Assembly (NCBI GenBank): GCA_944739405.2
Contig: OX123200.2
Span: 5,968,761-6,032,760, forward strand
From: Euclidia mi
Taxonomy: Eukaryota > Arthropoda > Insecta > Lepidoptera > Erebidae
Direction: 5' to 3'
Length of the DNA stretch: 64,000 nt
Translations under genes and position numbers: made by a program
Shown here: positions 1-10,835 of the stretch, piece after piece
How the letters are laid out: each line of letters begins with the position of its first letter
Numbering within the stretch: position 1 is the first letter of the stretch
The notes under the pieces: generated by a model
Told to the model about the DNA's origin: nothing
The model's input: the letters and a program-made list of their open reading frames with translations, nothing else
Databases searched by the model: none

Positions 1-471
1 AAAATTAATGTTACAGGTTTTCTTTAAATATCATTACAGTAAAAAGACTGTTACTGCACCTCAAACAGAAACTTTTAGAATGCTTTCTATGGTGATATTG
101 GTATCTTAAGGCATATGAGCCACTGGACTAGAAAAATCATAAGATACTAATTGCTTTTGCACCCAAAATCTAAACCATTATTATTAGCTTATTCGTGCAA
201 TATGTGCGCATTTCATAGTAATATTATACATGCAAAAATGTGTTTGTTTATTTGTCTTTCTTTGACGCAAAACAGAACGAATTTCATTATGATAAAACTT
301 AAAAAATCCTTTTTTCTTTATAATAATATAAACTATACATCAGAACAACACATAAAGAGATATTGTCGTGAAAGTCCACACTGACGCAGGCAGAGTCACG
401 TGTGAAATCTAGTACAAGAATATCTAAATAAAGTTCTTTGTGCTAGTCGAAGACGAGTCATTATTTATATT
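1..471. other. no gene or repeat recognised
   Basis: AT-rich DNA at the window edge. Open stretches here are short and show no domain-like composition. Confidence 0.4.
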
Positions 472-487
472 TAGTTAAATCATAAAC

Positions 488-742
488 ATATGTATATCAT
501 ATATACCTAATGAACATGTTATGCGGAGAGATGTGATGTATGTAGGTAAAAAAGTGATAAATATACATGTAGTAGGACGAAAAGGGAAAGGACGGCCAAG
601 GAAAAGATGGATGGACTGTGTGAGGATGGATATGAAAGAGAAAGGGGTAAACGATGGGATGGCTGGTGACAGAGAAGTATGGAAGCGAAGGACATACTGC
701 GCCGACCCCAAATAAATTGGGTCCAGGGCAAGACAATGATGA
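488..742 (+). mobile_element. 5'-truncated RTE-type non-LTR retrotransposon
   Basis: Frame 521-715 encodes the C-terminal end of an RTE-type reverse transcriptase polyprotein, with the motifs GRPRKRWMDCVR and DREVWKRRTYCADPK, then a short 3' tail ending in ATGATGA. A perfect 16-bp duplication, TAGTTAAATCATAAAC, flanks it at 472-487 and 743-758, so this is one complete target-primed insertion of a 5'-truncated copy. It is not a functional gene. Confidence 0.85.
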
Positions 743-758
743 TAGTTAAATCATAAAC

Positions 759-1066
759 TAGAAGAGGTGATAACCCAAAGTTCGTCCAATTAGGTTATCA
801 GCACCCCCTCTAGTATAGTAACAGTAGTTAATTATTTTGTTTGCCTTGTAATCATTTCATTTATTCGCAATAATGTACTTCGGCACAAATAATTTATTAT
901 AAGGAAAACGGGTGTGTACGTATCTGCATTTGATTGTTTTGCAGTAGTGCCAGTACACAAAGAGATGATATTATTTTGACATGTATTAGGTATGGGTGGT
1001 TTCAGATTAGCGTATTTTTCGGCGCTTATACGGTCGCTTCAGCATACGCGCTTACACGCGCGCTAC
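759..1066. other. no gene or repeat recognised
   Basis: AT-rich spacer between two retroelement fragments. No supported feature. Confidence 0.35.
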
Positions 1067-1386
1067 ATATAGGATTGAGAAAAGAATGCTGAAGTGGTTT
1101 GGACACGTGGAGCGAATGAGTGAAGAAAGAATGACGAATCGTATCTATAAGGCAAATGTGTGTGGGCAAGTCGGTCGCGGCATACCTCGTCGGACATGCC
1201 TCGACCAAATTGGGGACGTCCTAAAAAACGGCAAGGTCTAAAGTACCTGAAACCGGCGAGTATGTATGAAAAGATTAATGAGTATAGAGGAAGCGTGTGA
1301 GGTCTGTAAGGATAGAAGCAAGTGGCGTTCCGTTGTCTTTGCCTACCCCGACGGTAAAAGGCGTCAGTATATGTATGTATGTATGA
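1067..1386 (+). pseudogene. non-LTR retrotransposon 3' fragment, (TATG)n tail
   Basis: Conceptual translation gives the C-terminal tail of a non-LTR polyprotein (FGHVERMSEERMTNRIYKA, then EVCKDRSKWRSVVFAYP) with two in-frame stops in the middle, and ends in a TATG microsatellite. The same family recurs at 4357, 14122 and 24525 on the minus strand. It is a dead, 5'-truncated copy. Confidence 0.7.
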
Positions 1387-2006
1387 GTTTATCTTCTCTC
1401 GAGAAATCTGACCATTTTCATTAAACCTGTCTATAATAATACATAATGTCTTCGTCTATCTTACCTTGATACTGCTCTAAGAGATTTCAGTTAGAAGTCT
1501 AAGCCGGTTGAAAAGTGCCCACTTATACATTTGTGTGCCTAGCCCACGTCTTCTTTTTTGTATGCTAATCCGCATTACTTCTTCCTTTTAAAAACAACTC
1601 TTGCACATGGAGTAAATCCTGAGTCAAGTGGAACATCACAAACAGCGTAGCGTAGTATTTGAGTCTTTAAAATATTTGTATGCCAACAACCGTCGATGTC
1701 ACCCTACCGCTGTACCGTTGTATGTGTGATGACAACTTGTCGACACGTACGTCGTAAAAGATTAAATAATATTCCACATTTCATTACTCGCCACATAAAT
1801 ATCGAGATAATTTCGCTTACAGTTACATCCCAAACTTGTGCTCACGTGATGAAATCTCTGCATTCCAATGGATCTCGTCAACATGCAGCTTTTTCCAGTC
1901 CACTGCTGGACATAGGTCTCTTATAATTTTTGCGCCACAGTAGCATTATGTTTCAATAGCAGCCTAGGAGGCTATATGACCTAATATGTATGCAAGGTGT
2001 TGTTTC
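1387..2006. other. no gene recognised
   Basis: Mostly unassigned. About 1540-1670 weakly resembles the tail of SINE4 (minus), too degraded to call. A 76-codon frame at 1696-1926 has no recognisable content. Confidence 0.3.
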
Positions 2007-2370
2007 GCATTTGCAAAATATTTTAAGGGGTGAATATACTTCTACAATTGAATACAAATACATGAAAAAATAAGTCACAAAAATTAAAAAAAAAATCATC
2101 AGGATTCACTTTGAAAATTAACTCGGTGTATTGACCACCGCCGCCGCTCAGCTGATCGCAATTGCAGGTGCTTAACACACACAAGCACACGCACCTACAG
2201 TGACTGGGCAAACAGTCTTATTTTGCGCGATTCAACAGTTTATTCTTATTCACTATAATTATGTAACATTTAATGAAAATAGGGTCTTATATCATCACAC
2301 ACTGTTTGAAATAATTTTAGGTTAAAAAGTATGCTGTCTTTGTTGTATTATTAAACTATTTTGCAAATGC
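2007..2370 (-). mobile_element. MITE11 copy 1 (364 bp)
   Basis: The ends are inverted repeats, GCATTTGCAAAATATTTTAA on the left and an imperfect reverse complement on the right. The interior, including a (CCG)n-CTCAGCTGATCGC block, is shared in opposite orientation with 5757-6841. No transposase frame is present, so it is a non-autonomous DNA transposon. The target duplication was not resolved. Confidence 0.65.
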
Positions 2371-2847
2371 AGATCAACATATTGTATATAATATTGGCCT
2401 TATATGTTTATATTGGCCAGCGATATCGCTGGCCAGACGAGTTGGCAGAGGTTTTAATGTCGCGATTTCCGTCTCTTCCTGAAAGATACAATTTGCTTAG
2501 TGTTTGTCGTTAGTCACTTTAAACTCTCTTATACGTCTGCGCCTGTAACGAAACGCACAGAATGATATGAGGCTATAACACTGGCGAATTCTTAACCTCT
2601 CGGGTTTAAAGCAGTGACTTTTCGAAGCTATGTGCGGATTAAATTGTTAATAAATGCTTAAAAATTAACACTTGCTGAGCCATGCAAGAAAATCATGAAA
2701 AAACCTGCATATAATTAAGAACTCTTAAAACTCTCCATAGAGTTCTCAAAAGATATGTCAGGGCTGCTAGCCCATTGTTGGCTATCATGGGGGATTATAG
2801 GTTTCCTTTGCCCATAATGAGAAGAAGCCTATGCCTAACATTGAGAT
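2371..2847. other. no gene recognised
   Basis: Unassigned. About 2755-2845 may be an upstream, degraded part of the retroelement that follows. Confidence 0.3.
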
Positions 2848-3308
2848 TTGCCCAGACATATTATAAACAATGCTGATGACATTGAACACCGTTTGAATGT
2901 TACATCCACCTCAAAACTTCAAAGCCTCGAACACCGACGACGAGTTGCTGCTTTATCGGTATTTTACCGTATACATTTCGGAGAGTGTGCAGCGGAACTG
3001 CACGATTTAATCCCCTCATCCCCTTTTCACTATCGGGCAACCAGACGCACTGCCCAGCGCCGTCGGTACATGGTCGATATTCCAACCATACGTACAAAAC
3101 GTTTTGCTTCCTCGTTCATCATGCGCACTGCAAAACAATGGAACTCCCTGCCAGAATCTGTGTTTCCCGATCAGTACAATTTGGGTGTCTTCAAGTCGCG
3201 AGTGAATAGACATCTTCTAGGTAAGCGTGCTACATCCTAGATCGCATCAGTGCTTACCATCAGGCATGATAGTGGTCAAACGCGAACCTATATAAACTAA
3301 AAAAAAAC
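2848..3308 (+). pseudogene. Jockey/CR1-like non-LTR retrotransposon, ORF2 C-terminus and 3' end
   Basis: An open frame at 2848-3240 (130 codons) carries the conserved tail of non-LTR reverse transcriptases, with the order SLEHRRRVAALSVFYR, then TKRFASSF, AKQWNSLPESVFP and FKSRVNRHLLG. A short 3' UTR and poly-A follow to about 3308. The palm, fingers and endonuclease domains are absent, so this is a 5'-truncated insertion. The methionine at 2848 is incidental. Assignment to the Jockey or CR1 side of the tree is from motif memory. Confidence 0.75.
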
Positions 3309-3819
3309 ACTGCTGACCAACCAGCTTCTGTTTCTGAATGCGCTACTTAACCCGAGTTCAATGAATGAGATTTAAGACCACCAGTTTCCAAACTTGTCGA
3401 TCAAAGATACGTAAATTAGTATGTAAATATTTTTATACTATCGTAAATAAAATTCTTGTCTTTGAATATTTGTTTTAAGCACAATAAACTGTTATTTGGA
3501 CGAGGCAACTGTCGGAATTCGGCTAATAGTCAGATTTGACGACTATTAGCAAGTATTTATGATTGTAATACAAAATAATTCATGTAGATTAGGCAATGAT
3601 TAGGCGAGTTGTCGTGATTTTTATCGGTTCTAACGGCACTTAAGTATGGCAAAATAAATAAACTCTATGTGTATGGTAATGTTATATCTGTTTGTTAATT
3701 TGTAAGTGCGTTGCTGTATTATAAGATGGGATGAAGAATAGCAGGAGGATCCGTCCTATAGAATGAGATAAGCAATAGGACGAGCGGAATGAGGGAGAAG
3801 GAACTTGAGAATGGGTTTT
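3309..3819. other. no gene recognised
   Basis: AT-rich spacer without a supported feature. Confidence 0.3.
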
Positions 3820-4112
3820 TTATAGTTATAGGCGGCAAACGAGCAGACGGATCGCCTGATGGTAAGCAATTACCGCCGCCCATGGACACAAGCAACACCA
3901 CAGGAGTCACAAGTGCGTCGTCGCCCCTTGGGGTTGGGAAAAGGGACAGGATGAGGAAGAAGGAATTGGGGATAGGCCGCCGGCACTCTCACTAACCGAA
4001 CGAAACGCAACAGTTTAGGTACTGTTACTTTACGTCGATTTTCTGTGAGAGGGTAGTACTTCTCCGGTCGAGCCGGCCCATTCATGCTGAAATCAGCAGG
4101 GCTGTACTACCT
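3820..4112. repeat. REP9 copy 1 (ACGAGCAGACGG family)
   Basis: About 290 bp highly similar to 13232-13528. Shared landmarks are GGCGGCAAACGAGCAGACGG, CCCATGGACACAAGCAACAC and the end block GAGCCGGCCCATTCATGCTG. It is a dispersed repeat of the kind common in Lepidoptera. Open frames inside it are by-products of its composition. Confidence 0.75.
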
Positions 4113-4356
4113 ATGGGATCAATTTATATTTATTTATTTACACCGCTTTCACATATTACATAAATACAAAGGAGTATTTAATGACGGAATCCAAAAAGGC
4201 AATTTTGGATGGAGCCGAGATAAATCAACCTAGCCTTAGTATTTTCGGATATAGTTAGTTATTATGGTAGTTTTTATGAAACCCCTCGGATAGTCCAATA
4301 TGAACAAAAGTGACGACGATGGGCTTCTGCTGTATTTGCTTGGTGAGAAAGGTACC

Positions 4357-4645
4357 ATACATAGACTCACGCCTGTTTCCCGGAGAGGTAGGCAGAGACT
4401 ACGGAACGCCATTTGCAACGATCCTGACATACCTCTCTTGCGTCATTCGCTCCCATCAAGTTTCTCATGCATGCTCTTCTGTTTAGGGTACTTCTGACTT
4501 GTCCTATTTTTAGGATGTCTCCAATCTGGTCAGAGAACGTCCGCCTTGGTCTTCCCCTACGTCCTATCCCATTCACACTTGCCTTATATATCTTCTTTGT
4601 CAGTCTTTCGTCATCCATCCTCTCCATGTGCCCAAACTATCTTAA
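4357..4645 (-). pseudogene. non-LTR retrotransposon 3' fragment ((TATG)n family)
   Basis: The minus frame 4627-4367 reads MERMDDERLTKKIYKASVNG, then GRPRRTFSDQIGDILK and EVCQDRCKWRSVVSAY, the same polyprotein tail as at 1067 but uninterrupted. It lacks all catalytic domains. Confidence 0.75.
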
Positions 4646-4649
4646 AGGT

Positions 4650-4800
4650 AACATCTGTATGTATAAAATTCTTTCTCGTGTTACCGACTGACAAACCGTA
4701 ACTTTTGGGCGCAAGAAGCTAAAATTTGGCATGTATGTTCTTTGAAGACCTTAGCGGAGCGGAGATTTCGTGAAATTCCCACGTGATCGGGCCAGTTAAA
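4650..4800 (-). repeat. REP7-type fragment
   Basis: Reading the minus strand gives the REP7 3' half: a block near CATACATGCCAAATTTTAGC, a GTCAGTCGGTAACACG block, and a TTTTATACATAC end. It is directly appended to the preceding non-LTR fragment. Confidence 0.5.
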
Positions 4801-5432
4801 GACATAAAGACATATTTATTTCTGCATTTTGGTTGTTCACAACACTTATATAAGTCAAAACCCTATTCTAGATGATGCCGCTAGCTAAATGACTTCTTGA
4901 GAAGAAAGGCCGAAACAAACTCAGAGTCATTGCTTTTTTTTGTCACTTCAATTTATTTAATATTTCCTTTTTTTTTAAAGTCCACACATGAAATGGGTTC
5001 AGTATGCGAGTACAATGCAGGGTATCATCTGACGCTTTTGACTGTCTCAGCCCACTGATGGCCCGCATTCAACAGCCATCGTACGGCTCAACCTTGTTTG
5101 AGGGAACCAGCACGATCTGTATCACTATGCCTCTACGCCATCAGGTAAGTATGCATAGGCATGTCATGTTGTTAAATTAATAAAAATGAAAAAAGGAGTA
5201 GTTGCGACTACCCTCTAATTTTCTTATAAATAAAACACAAGTGGGTTTAGCTTAGTATCCACGCAAAGTCGCTGGCATAACTATTATAATGAATTAATGT
5301 AAAATTTTAATTTCAAACCAGTTTTTTTATGGCATTGTTTGATGGAATTCCGAGAGATAAAAAGGATATGGAGAGATATGGATTTTGATGTATTTACAAA
5401 GAAACCGCTTTGTAGCTTGGATATGTTATTAT

Positions 5433-5666
5433 CATCATCATCATCAACCTTTATCAGTCCACTGCTGGACTAGGCCTCTCCTTTGAAAGGAGGAATTGGC
5501 CTACTATACCACGCTGGCCAAACGGGTTGGTATAGGGTTTGTATCAAGTTTTCCTTCTCTTACAGTGCTGTTTTCTGCATAATATGCTCCCTCTGTCGGC
5601 TCATACGACACCCATGGGATGATATGGGGTGGTGACAATCCGTATTCTTAATCCGTCACCACACGG
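5433..5666 (-). mobile_element. SINE5 copy, 10-bp target duplication
   Basis: Full-length SINE5: on the minus strand it begins at CCGTGTGGTGACGG, passes CCCATGGGTGTCGTA and the AGTCCAGCAGTGGACTG block, and ends in an (ATG)n tail. ATGTTATTAT repeats on both sides (5423-5432, 5667-5676). The ATG tail matches the RTE-type tails here, suggesting mobilisation by RTE machinery. Confidence 0.85.
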
Positions 5667-5756
5667 ATGTTATTATGCTTAAGATTTATTTTAATGCCGT
5701 TTTATTCAAAGATCTCATCTCTCATTTTCACTATCACATATTACGGATATATATAC

Positions 5757-6841
5757 AATATGTAAAATATTTTAATAATACAATAAAGATAGTATACTTA
5801 TTCACTTAAAATTATTTCAAACAGTGTGCGATGATATATAAGTATACTAGCTTTTGCCCGCAGCTTCGCTCGCGTATATTCGGGTTTCTCTAGTTATATT
5901 TCATCAATGTTCGGGGTAACACAAAGAAATTGGATGCTTTAGTTACTCTTCTGTGGGGTAACACAAATCTCCTTTTACTTTACGATAGTTCTATAATTGT
6001 CGTTTTAACAGTTTGAGAAATATAACTGCAAAAAGTATTTACACATACAAACTACTTAGTACTAAGACTTCGTAGTACCTCTTTGGTAGTACTCAAAATT
6101 GTATCCCATTTTATCCGGTATCAGTGACGTTTCGCTAGAGTGGCCAATATGGCGACTGCGATTAGTCTGTCAGATCCATTAGAATTTAATAAAATACCTA
6201 CTCTACAATCCGACTTTTGCAGTTATATGCTGTCGACTCGAAATATTTATTTTTTAATGCTTTCTTATTCAGGTAAGGTTTCGATGTACTCCTTGACGAA
6301 ATTATTCATATAAAATTTGACACTGCGATAGCAACGCAGTCCGTCGGTTTCAATACTTCCAATGTGAAACATTCCAAAATCCAAAGTAGTTACTTACAAA
6401 TTAAAAATTAAGTAAAAAACATTTTCCAGTGGACTAAATTGTGAATCTAAACCATTCTCAAGTCCCCTTGAACACACAAAAAAATTCATCAAGATCGGTC
6501 CAGGCGTTTAGGAGGAGTTTAGTGACATACACACGCACACAAGAAATATATATATTAAGATATAAGATAATTTAATTAAATGTTACTTAGATAGTAAATC
6601 AGAATAAACTGTTGTCTGGTACAGAAAAATACTGCACGGTAGATATTGCTTTTGTGTGTTAGGTACTTGCAACGCTAGCTCGCGGCGATCAGCTGAGCGG
6701 CGGCGGCGGTCAATACACAGAGCTGATGTTCATATCTAATGTACGACTACAAAATTATTTTTAAGGTTTAGCGAGTTATTTTTTATGTATTTGTATTCAG
6801 CTATAGTAGTATTTTCATCCCTGCAAATATTTTGCAAATGC
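5757..6841 (+). mobile_element. MITE11 copy 2, split by REP7
   Basis: Same element as 2007-2370, opposite orientation. The right end has the TTTTGCAAATGC terminus and the left end is diverged. It is interrupted at 5842/6567 by a 717-bp REP7 insertion. Confidence 0.6.
5843..6559 (+). mobile_element. REP7 copy (CTAG...GCCCGC family), 717 bp
   Basis: Starts TATACTAGCTTTTGCCCGCA and ends TATATATATTAAG. ATATAAG lies on each side (5836-5842, 6560-6566), and comparison with the uninterrupted MITE11 at 2007 supports the boundaries. No coding capacity seen. Confidence 0.7.
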
Positions 6842-6913
6842 ATATCCACACTCTGTAAGTATATAAAATACTTGCGTCACTGACTGACCAACAAAGCACA
6901 GCCAAAACTATTG

Positions 6914-6981
6914 AGTGCTATACTAAAATTTTGCATATATGGGCTCCCCCATATATGCAAAATTTTAGTAGGTATAGCACT
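6914..6981. repeat. near-perfect hairpin, 30-bp stem
   Basis: Arms 6914-6943 and 6948-6981 pair along 30 bp with one 4-nt bulge and a 4-nt loop. The sequence belongs to a REP7-like 3' block (TAAAATTTTGCATATATGGG), so the hairpin looks like a local inverted duplication of that block. Confidence 0.85.
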
Positions 6982-7078
6982 AAAAAATTTCATCCCTAGT
7001 CATACACTATCATTTAGCGGGTCTTAGTGGCGATAATTTACTTATTTCAAGGCATAAATACCTTTGCTATTCTCCTAC

Positions 7079-7155
7079 GTTTCTACTGGCCTGCAACGGT
7101 CGTGGTCGCGGAGGGACTAACTCTGTGACCACGACCGTTGCAAGCCGGTAGAAAC
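7079..7155. repeat. hairpin, 29-bp stem with 19-nt loop
   Basis: Arms 7079-7107 and 7127-7155 begin and end GTTTCTAC / GTAGAAAC and match at 27 of 29 positions. Likely the ends of a very short MITE or a terminal hairpin of a larger element. Confidence 0.8.
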
Positions 7156-7264
7156 ATAAGATAAGATCCGCTAAATAATATTGTATGATGTATACAAATC
7201 GCGAAAGTTTAAAATCGACCCCTAAGCAGGTAAAAAGCGAGTCAGAGTTTTTATGAATCTTTTT

Positions 7265-7670
7265 ATCTAAGTGACATTCATGCCGGCGAAAGACGGGGAA
7301 GGCTGAAAAAATTCTGGCTTGACGGCGTAAGGGATGCTATGCTTGCCAAACCACTAACCACCACGAATGCTGATGACCGTGCGAAGTAGAGAAGATACAA
7401 TTTAAGAAGTCGGCGGTGGACCAGTTAAAAAAAATCCCTTGGCTCCCTCATAGAGTGGAGGCACACTAGAAACGGATTTTGTATACGAGTGTCAATGTTG
7501 TGTGTAAAGTAGCACTGGAAGCGACGATGTCTTGCTGAGCAATTCTCGCCCTTATGGTGGTCTAGCGAGAAGTTGTTCGACTATACAGCCGGAAAGCTGA
7601 CCGCGGGCTCCAAGGCGGAGATCTTGGGTCGCAACTGGAACAGCGCTAAGATGATGATGATTCATGCGGG
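7265..7670 (+). pseudogene. degraded RTE-like 3' end with (ATG)n tail
   Basis: One frame reads GRLKKFWLDGVRDAML then DDRAK and a stop, resembling the C-terminal GRPKKRWLDxV motif of RTE-type polyproteins. A noncoding stretch ending AAGATGATGATGATTC follows. Frames are broken. Confidence 0.55.
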
Positions 7671-7710
7671 TGAAGAAGCGGGCCAAAACTCGTTTATAAT
7701 AGTTTTGGTC

Positions 7711-7946
7711 ATCATCATCATCAGCCTTTAACAGTCCACTGCTGGTCTAGGCCTCTCCTTTGAAAGGAGGAATTGGCCTACTATACCACGCTGGCCAAAC
7801 GGGTTGGCATAGGGTTTGTATCAAGTTTTCCTTCTTTTACAGTGCTGTTCTCTGCACAATATGCTCCCTCTGTCGGCTCTTACGACACCCATGGGATTAT
7901 ATGGGGTGGTGACATTCCGTATTCTTAATCCGTCACCACATGGGAC
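7711..7946 (-). mobile_element. SINE5 copy, 11-bp target duplication
   Basis: Same layout as 5433-5666. TAGTTTTGGTC flanks it at 7700-7710 and 7947-7957. Confidence 0.85.
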
Positions 7947-8264
7947 TAGTTTTGGTCACCTCTTCACAAATGCAACTTCGCAGTGTGTTATCTTAACAGC
8001 TTGTTTGTTGTATCTCGCGCTCATTAAAACTTAAAACAGCATGTCTAATTGGCAATAATTGTAAAATTGATAGCCCGAAACACAAGTTCTTTATTATTTA
8101 TGATACTGATAACGATTTTGTTTAACCTACATACGTGAGATTTATGATGCATCTTATCTTTATAATGATAACACATACAAGATATTCAAGACGGCATATT
8201 TTTGGAGTGGCGTAAGCAGAGTTTAGCATAATGATTATGATTTTAATTAGGTAGATAATTGACA

Positions 8265-8857
8265 CTACGTAAAAAAGACGACTTCAATATCTCAAAATAT
8301 ATAAACTAATATACAGGGTGTCACAAGACACATCACCAAGCCGAAGTCTACTTGTTGTGGACATCATGCTAACGTCATACTAACTAAAAATAATACCTGC
8401 GAAACGATATTTTTTTGAGTTTTCACTTTTTATAAACCGCATTAAAAGCGCGCGCGTGCAATGCTCGAAATACCTACTTATCCATGGGTTCATAGGGCAT
8501 CTACAGAACATATAGTCGGGGTAAATGCATCGATTTTGTACCTAATAAAAAAAAATCCATACTAACTTTGAGCCTTAATATCTCCTGAACCAGTAATTGC
8601 CCAGGTATGGTGCCGAAGTAAAATATGTTCGTAGTGATTGGTACAACATGGGATTTCAGTTTTCGTCAAGGGTCTTTTTACATCCTGTATATATAAAAAT
8701 ATTTACTCAAAAACTAATCGTCTAATCTTGATAAAATTTTGGGACATTTCGAGAAGCGCCAGCATTCAAATAAAAACAACCAAAATCGGCCAACACAGTG
8801 CAAAAACACACAAAGAAACTGTTCGTTGAGAACCTCCTCTTTGTTGAAGTCGGTTAA
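8265..8857. repeat. possible element with GACTTCAA inverted ends
   Basis: AAAAAAGACGACTTCAA at the left faces GTTGAAGTCGGTTAAAAAG at the right. CGACTTCAA ends are common in lepidopteran dispersed repeats. The interior has no frame I can assign. Confidence 0.35.
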
Positions 8858-8869
8858 AAAGTGTACATC

Positions 8870-8941
8870 GTTTCCGCCCGGGATCGAACCGGGGGCCTTG
8901 TGCGTGTGAAGCACACGTGATAACCGCTACACTACGGAAAC
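8870..8941 (-). tRNA. tRNA-Val (anticodon CAC), copy 1
   Basis: The 72-nt minus-strand sequence folds as a cloverleaf. The acceptor stem GTTTCCG/CGGAAAC is perfect. The anticodon stem TGTGC/GCACA holds loop TTCACAC, giving CAC, and the T-arm is CCCGG-TTCGATC-CCGGG. Internal promoters fit: A box TAGTGTAGCGG, B box GGTTCGATCCC. A T5 tract downstream (RNA sense) is a suitable Pol III terminator. CCA is not encoded. Confidence 0.93.
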
Positions 8942-9017
8942 TTCAGTAAGGATATCCAACTACACTTTCAGCAGATTGCTAACCACGGCTCTGATTTCGC
9001 TCAATACCAATAAATAT

Positions 9018-9247
9018 GCCTCGTTGGTCTCGCGGCATAAATGTGTGCGTGGGATTCGGAGGTCTCGGGTTCGATTCCCGGGTCGGGCAAAGTGTTATTG
9101 TGTTTTACCGTTAGGAAATTCTCAGTACCAGCAAGGAGTCTGGTAATGTGCCCGGTACGGCAATAAGCTCGCCCCCGATTACGTGGGACCTAAAAAAATC
9201 ATGGTGAAATGTGGGTGTAATATTACACCTGTGCCTACCTATTCTAT
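9018..9247 (+). mobile_element. SINE2a copy (tRNA-headed)
   Basis: The tRNA-like head has GTTGGTCTCGCGGCATAAAT and B box GGTTCGATTCCC. The body GTGCCCGGTACGGCAATAAG continues to about 9247, with the last segment lost. Compare 40209. Confidence 0.75.
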
Positions 9248-9410
9248 GGTAGAATCCGATGTTTGTCTTTAACTGCTGTACTCAAAAACACCATAAATCA
9301 CCCCTTTTTTTTAATGCCACTTCTGCCTTGTTTGCTTGACTTTGTAACACAGAAATGGTGTACCTTTTTTATCATGAGACTGGTCTCAGTCGTAATTATT
9401 CGAAAAAAAA

Positions 9411-9867
9411 TTGGCCAAGTGCAAGTCGGACTCGCGCACGAAGGGTTCCGTACCATCAACTATAAAAGAAAATCACGTTTGTTGTATGTATAGGTACTTA
9501 AATATTTTTTAAGTTTCTATCTGTTTATTAAGATCGAGTAAAAAATTACTTAAAATTACGTTTCTTGTATGGGAGCCCCTCTTTAATATTTACTTTTTTT
9601 ATATTTAATTATTTATTTTATTTTAAGGTAACACACAACTACATATTCTGTGGAATTTTAAGCGTCTACCAATTACCGTTAGTAACATCGAGCAAATAAT
9701 ACGAAACAAAAACACGTTTGTTGTATGGGATGAAAACTAAAAAAGAAATGAAAATGTTATGGTGGGGCTTAATATTTTTATTTTTTTATTTTTAGTATTT
9801 GTTGGCATAGTTTAGTGGAAAATGTGAAAATACATAATTTGTAAAAATTTCAGCTTTCTGCCTGGTG

Positions 9868-9899
<32 letters not shown>

Positions 9900-9942
9900 C
9901 GGAGGCTTTAACCTGTACCTTTTGGGTACGGAACCCTAAAAA
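9411..9942 (+). repeat. REP8 copy 1 (GTACGGAACCCT family)
   Basis: Begins CCAAGTGCAAGTCGGACTCG, has AGGGTTCCGTACC near the left end and its inverse GGTACGGAACCCT at the right end, with a (GACA)n tract at about 9872-9898. The second copy is 26886-27376. No coding frame. Confidence 0.75.
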
Positions 9943-10059
9943 GAAGGTGGAATACCCACTTATCTGGACCGACGTTTTGGCGTGGCTTACGCTAAAAGTA
10001 GTGAACCGATCTTCATCATCATCAAAGGATACACTTCGCGTTAGATTCCGGATGCCAGG

Positions 10060-10135
10060 CACTCTAGAGGAAATCTGCGTGAGGTTGCACGTCTGAGAGT
10101 TCTTCATAATTTTGTTACAAGGCATGTGAAGTCTG
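10060..10135 (+). repeat. SINE1 tail-B fragment
   Basis: Degraded match to the tail-B blocks (GTCTGAGAGTTCT, ACAAGGCATGTGAAGTCTGC) seen in full at 31375. Confidence 0.5.
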
Positions 10136-10204
10136 CTAACCCGTATAATATGCCCTATCTCCTAAATAAATAAATAAATACTAGAGTATATGTCAATGGT
10201 TTCT

Positions 10205-10395
10205 ATGATATTGTAACCAGATCGTAAATTGAAACAAGTGTCAAAATATGTGTGTCAACGATGAACTGTTTATTTCAAATTACATGTACGATAATGACAT
10301 TAGATTATCAGAATACCGCTTCTGAGGCAATTCAAAATATAGATAATTTCAAATCAAATGTCAAATAAAAATACGAGAATAGGCCTGCAGATGTT
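10205..10395 (-). repeat. dispersed repeat containing TACATGTA; homologous to the target of Tc1 copy B
   Basis: The minus strand matches both flanks of Tc1 copy B (57230-57319 and 58913-58960) almost continuously. At the junction it has CGTACATGTAATTTG, where the copy B flanks join as CGTA-TA-ATTTG. Confidence 0.7.
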
Positions 10396-10435
10396 TGGAT
10401 ACTAACCGATATGCCTATTATATATAACATAACAT

Positions 10436-10545
10436 AACTTCACGCCTTTTATCGCCGAAGGGGTAGGCAGAGGTATATTACACACCCACGTTTCGCCAGT
10501 TATGTAATAGGGGGCGAGCCTATTGCCATCTACCGGGCACATTAT
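10436..10545 (-). repeat. SINE2 body fragment
   Basis: Carries the SINE2 3' blocks, the CGCCGAAGGGGTAGGCAGAG hairpin region and GGGGGCGAGCCTATTGCC, without a tRNA head. Confidence 0.65.
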
Positions 10546-10835
10546 TAAGCGAGCGATAATTAACATTTTGAATTATATAATACACTTTTATTCAGACAAG
10601 ACATAAAATCATACAAGAAATAAATATGTAAATGACTAGCACTTACATAATATAATGTTTTACAATGTATATCTACTGTAGCGACATAATATAATGTTAT
10701 AATATATGACTGTGTATGTAGCAACTGATATTTGGCATTGAAAAATTATCTTGGTCATTATATTACGTAAGTGAAAGTGCATAAGATACTCTACTTATTT
10801 TGAAACAGTACTTGTAGTTTGGCTAATGATATCAA

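Noticed and set aside
9023..9095. tRNA-like sequences with good B boxes (also at 30735, 31100, 40209, 55668, 59907, 61366, 62611)
   Set aside because: Each is joined to a repeated SINE body and recurs with the same flanks. They are SINE heads, not tRNA genes.
9872..9898. (GACA)n and other short tandem tracts considered as a CRISPR-like array
   Set aside because: Simple microsatellites within dispersed repeats. Eukaryotic context, no spacer structure.
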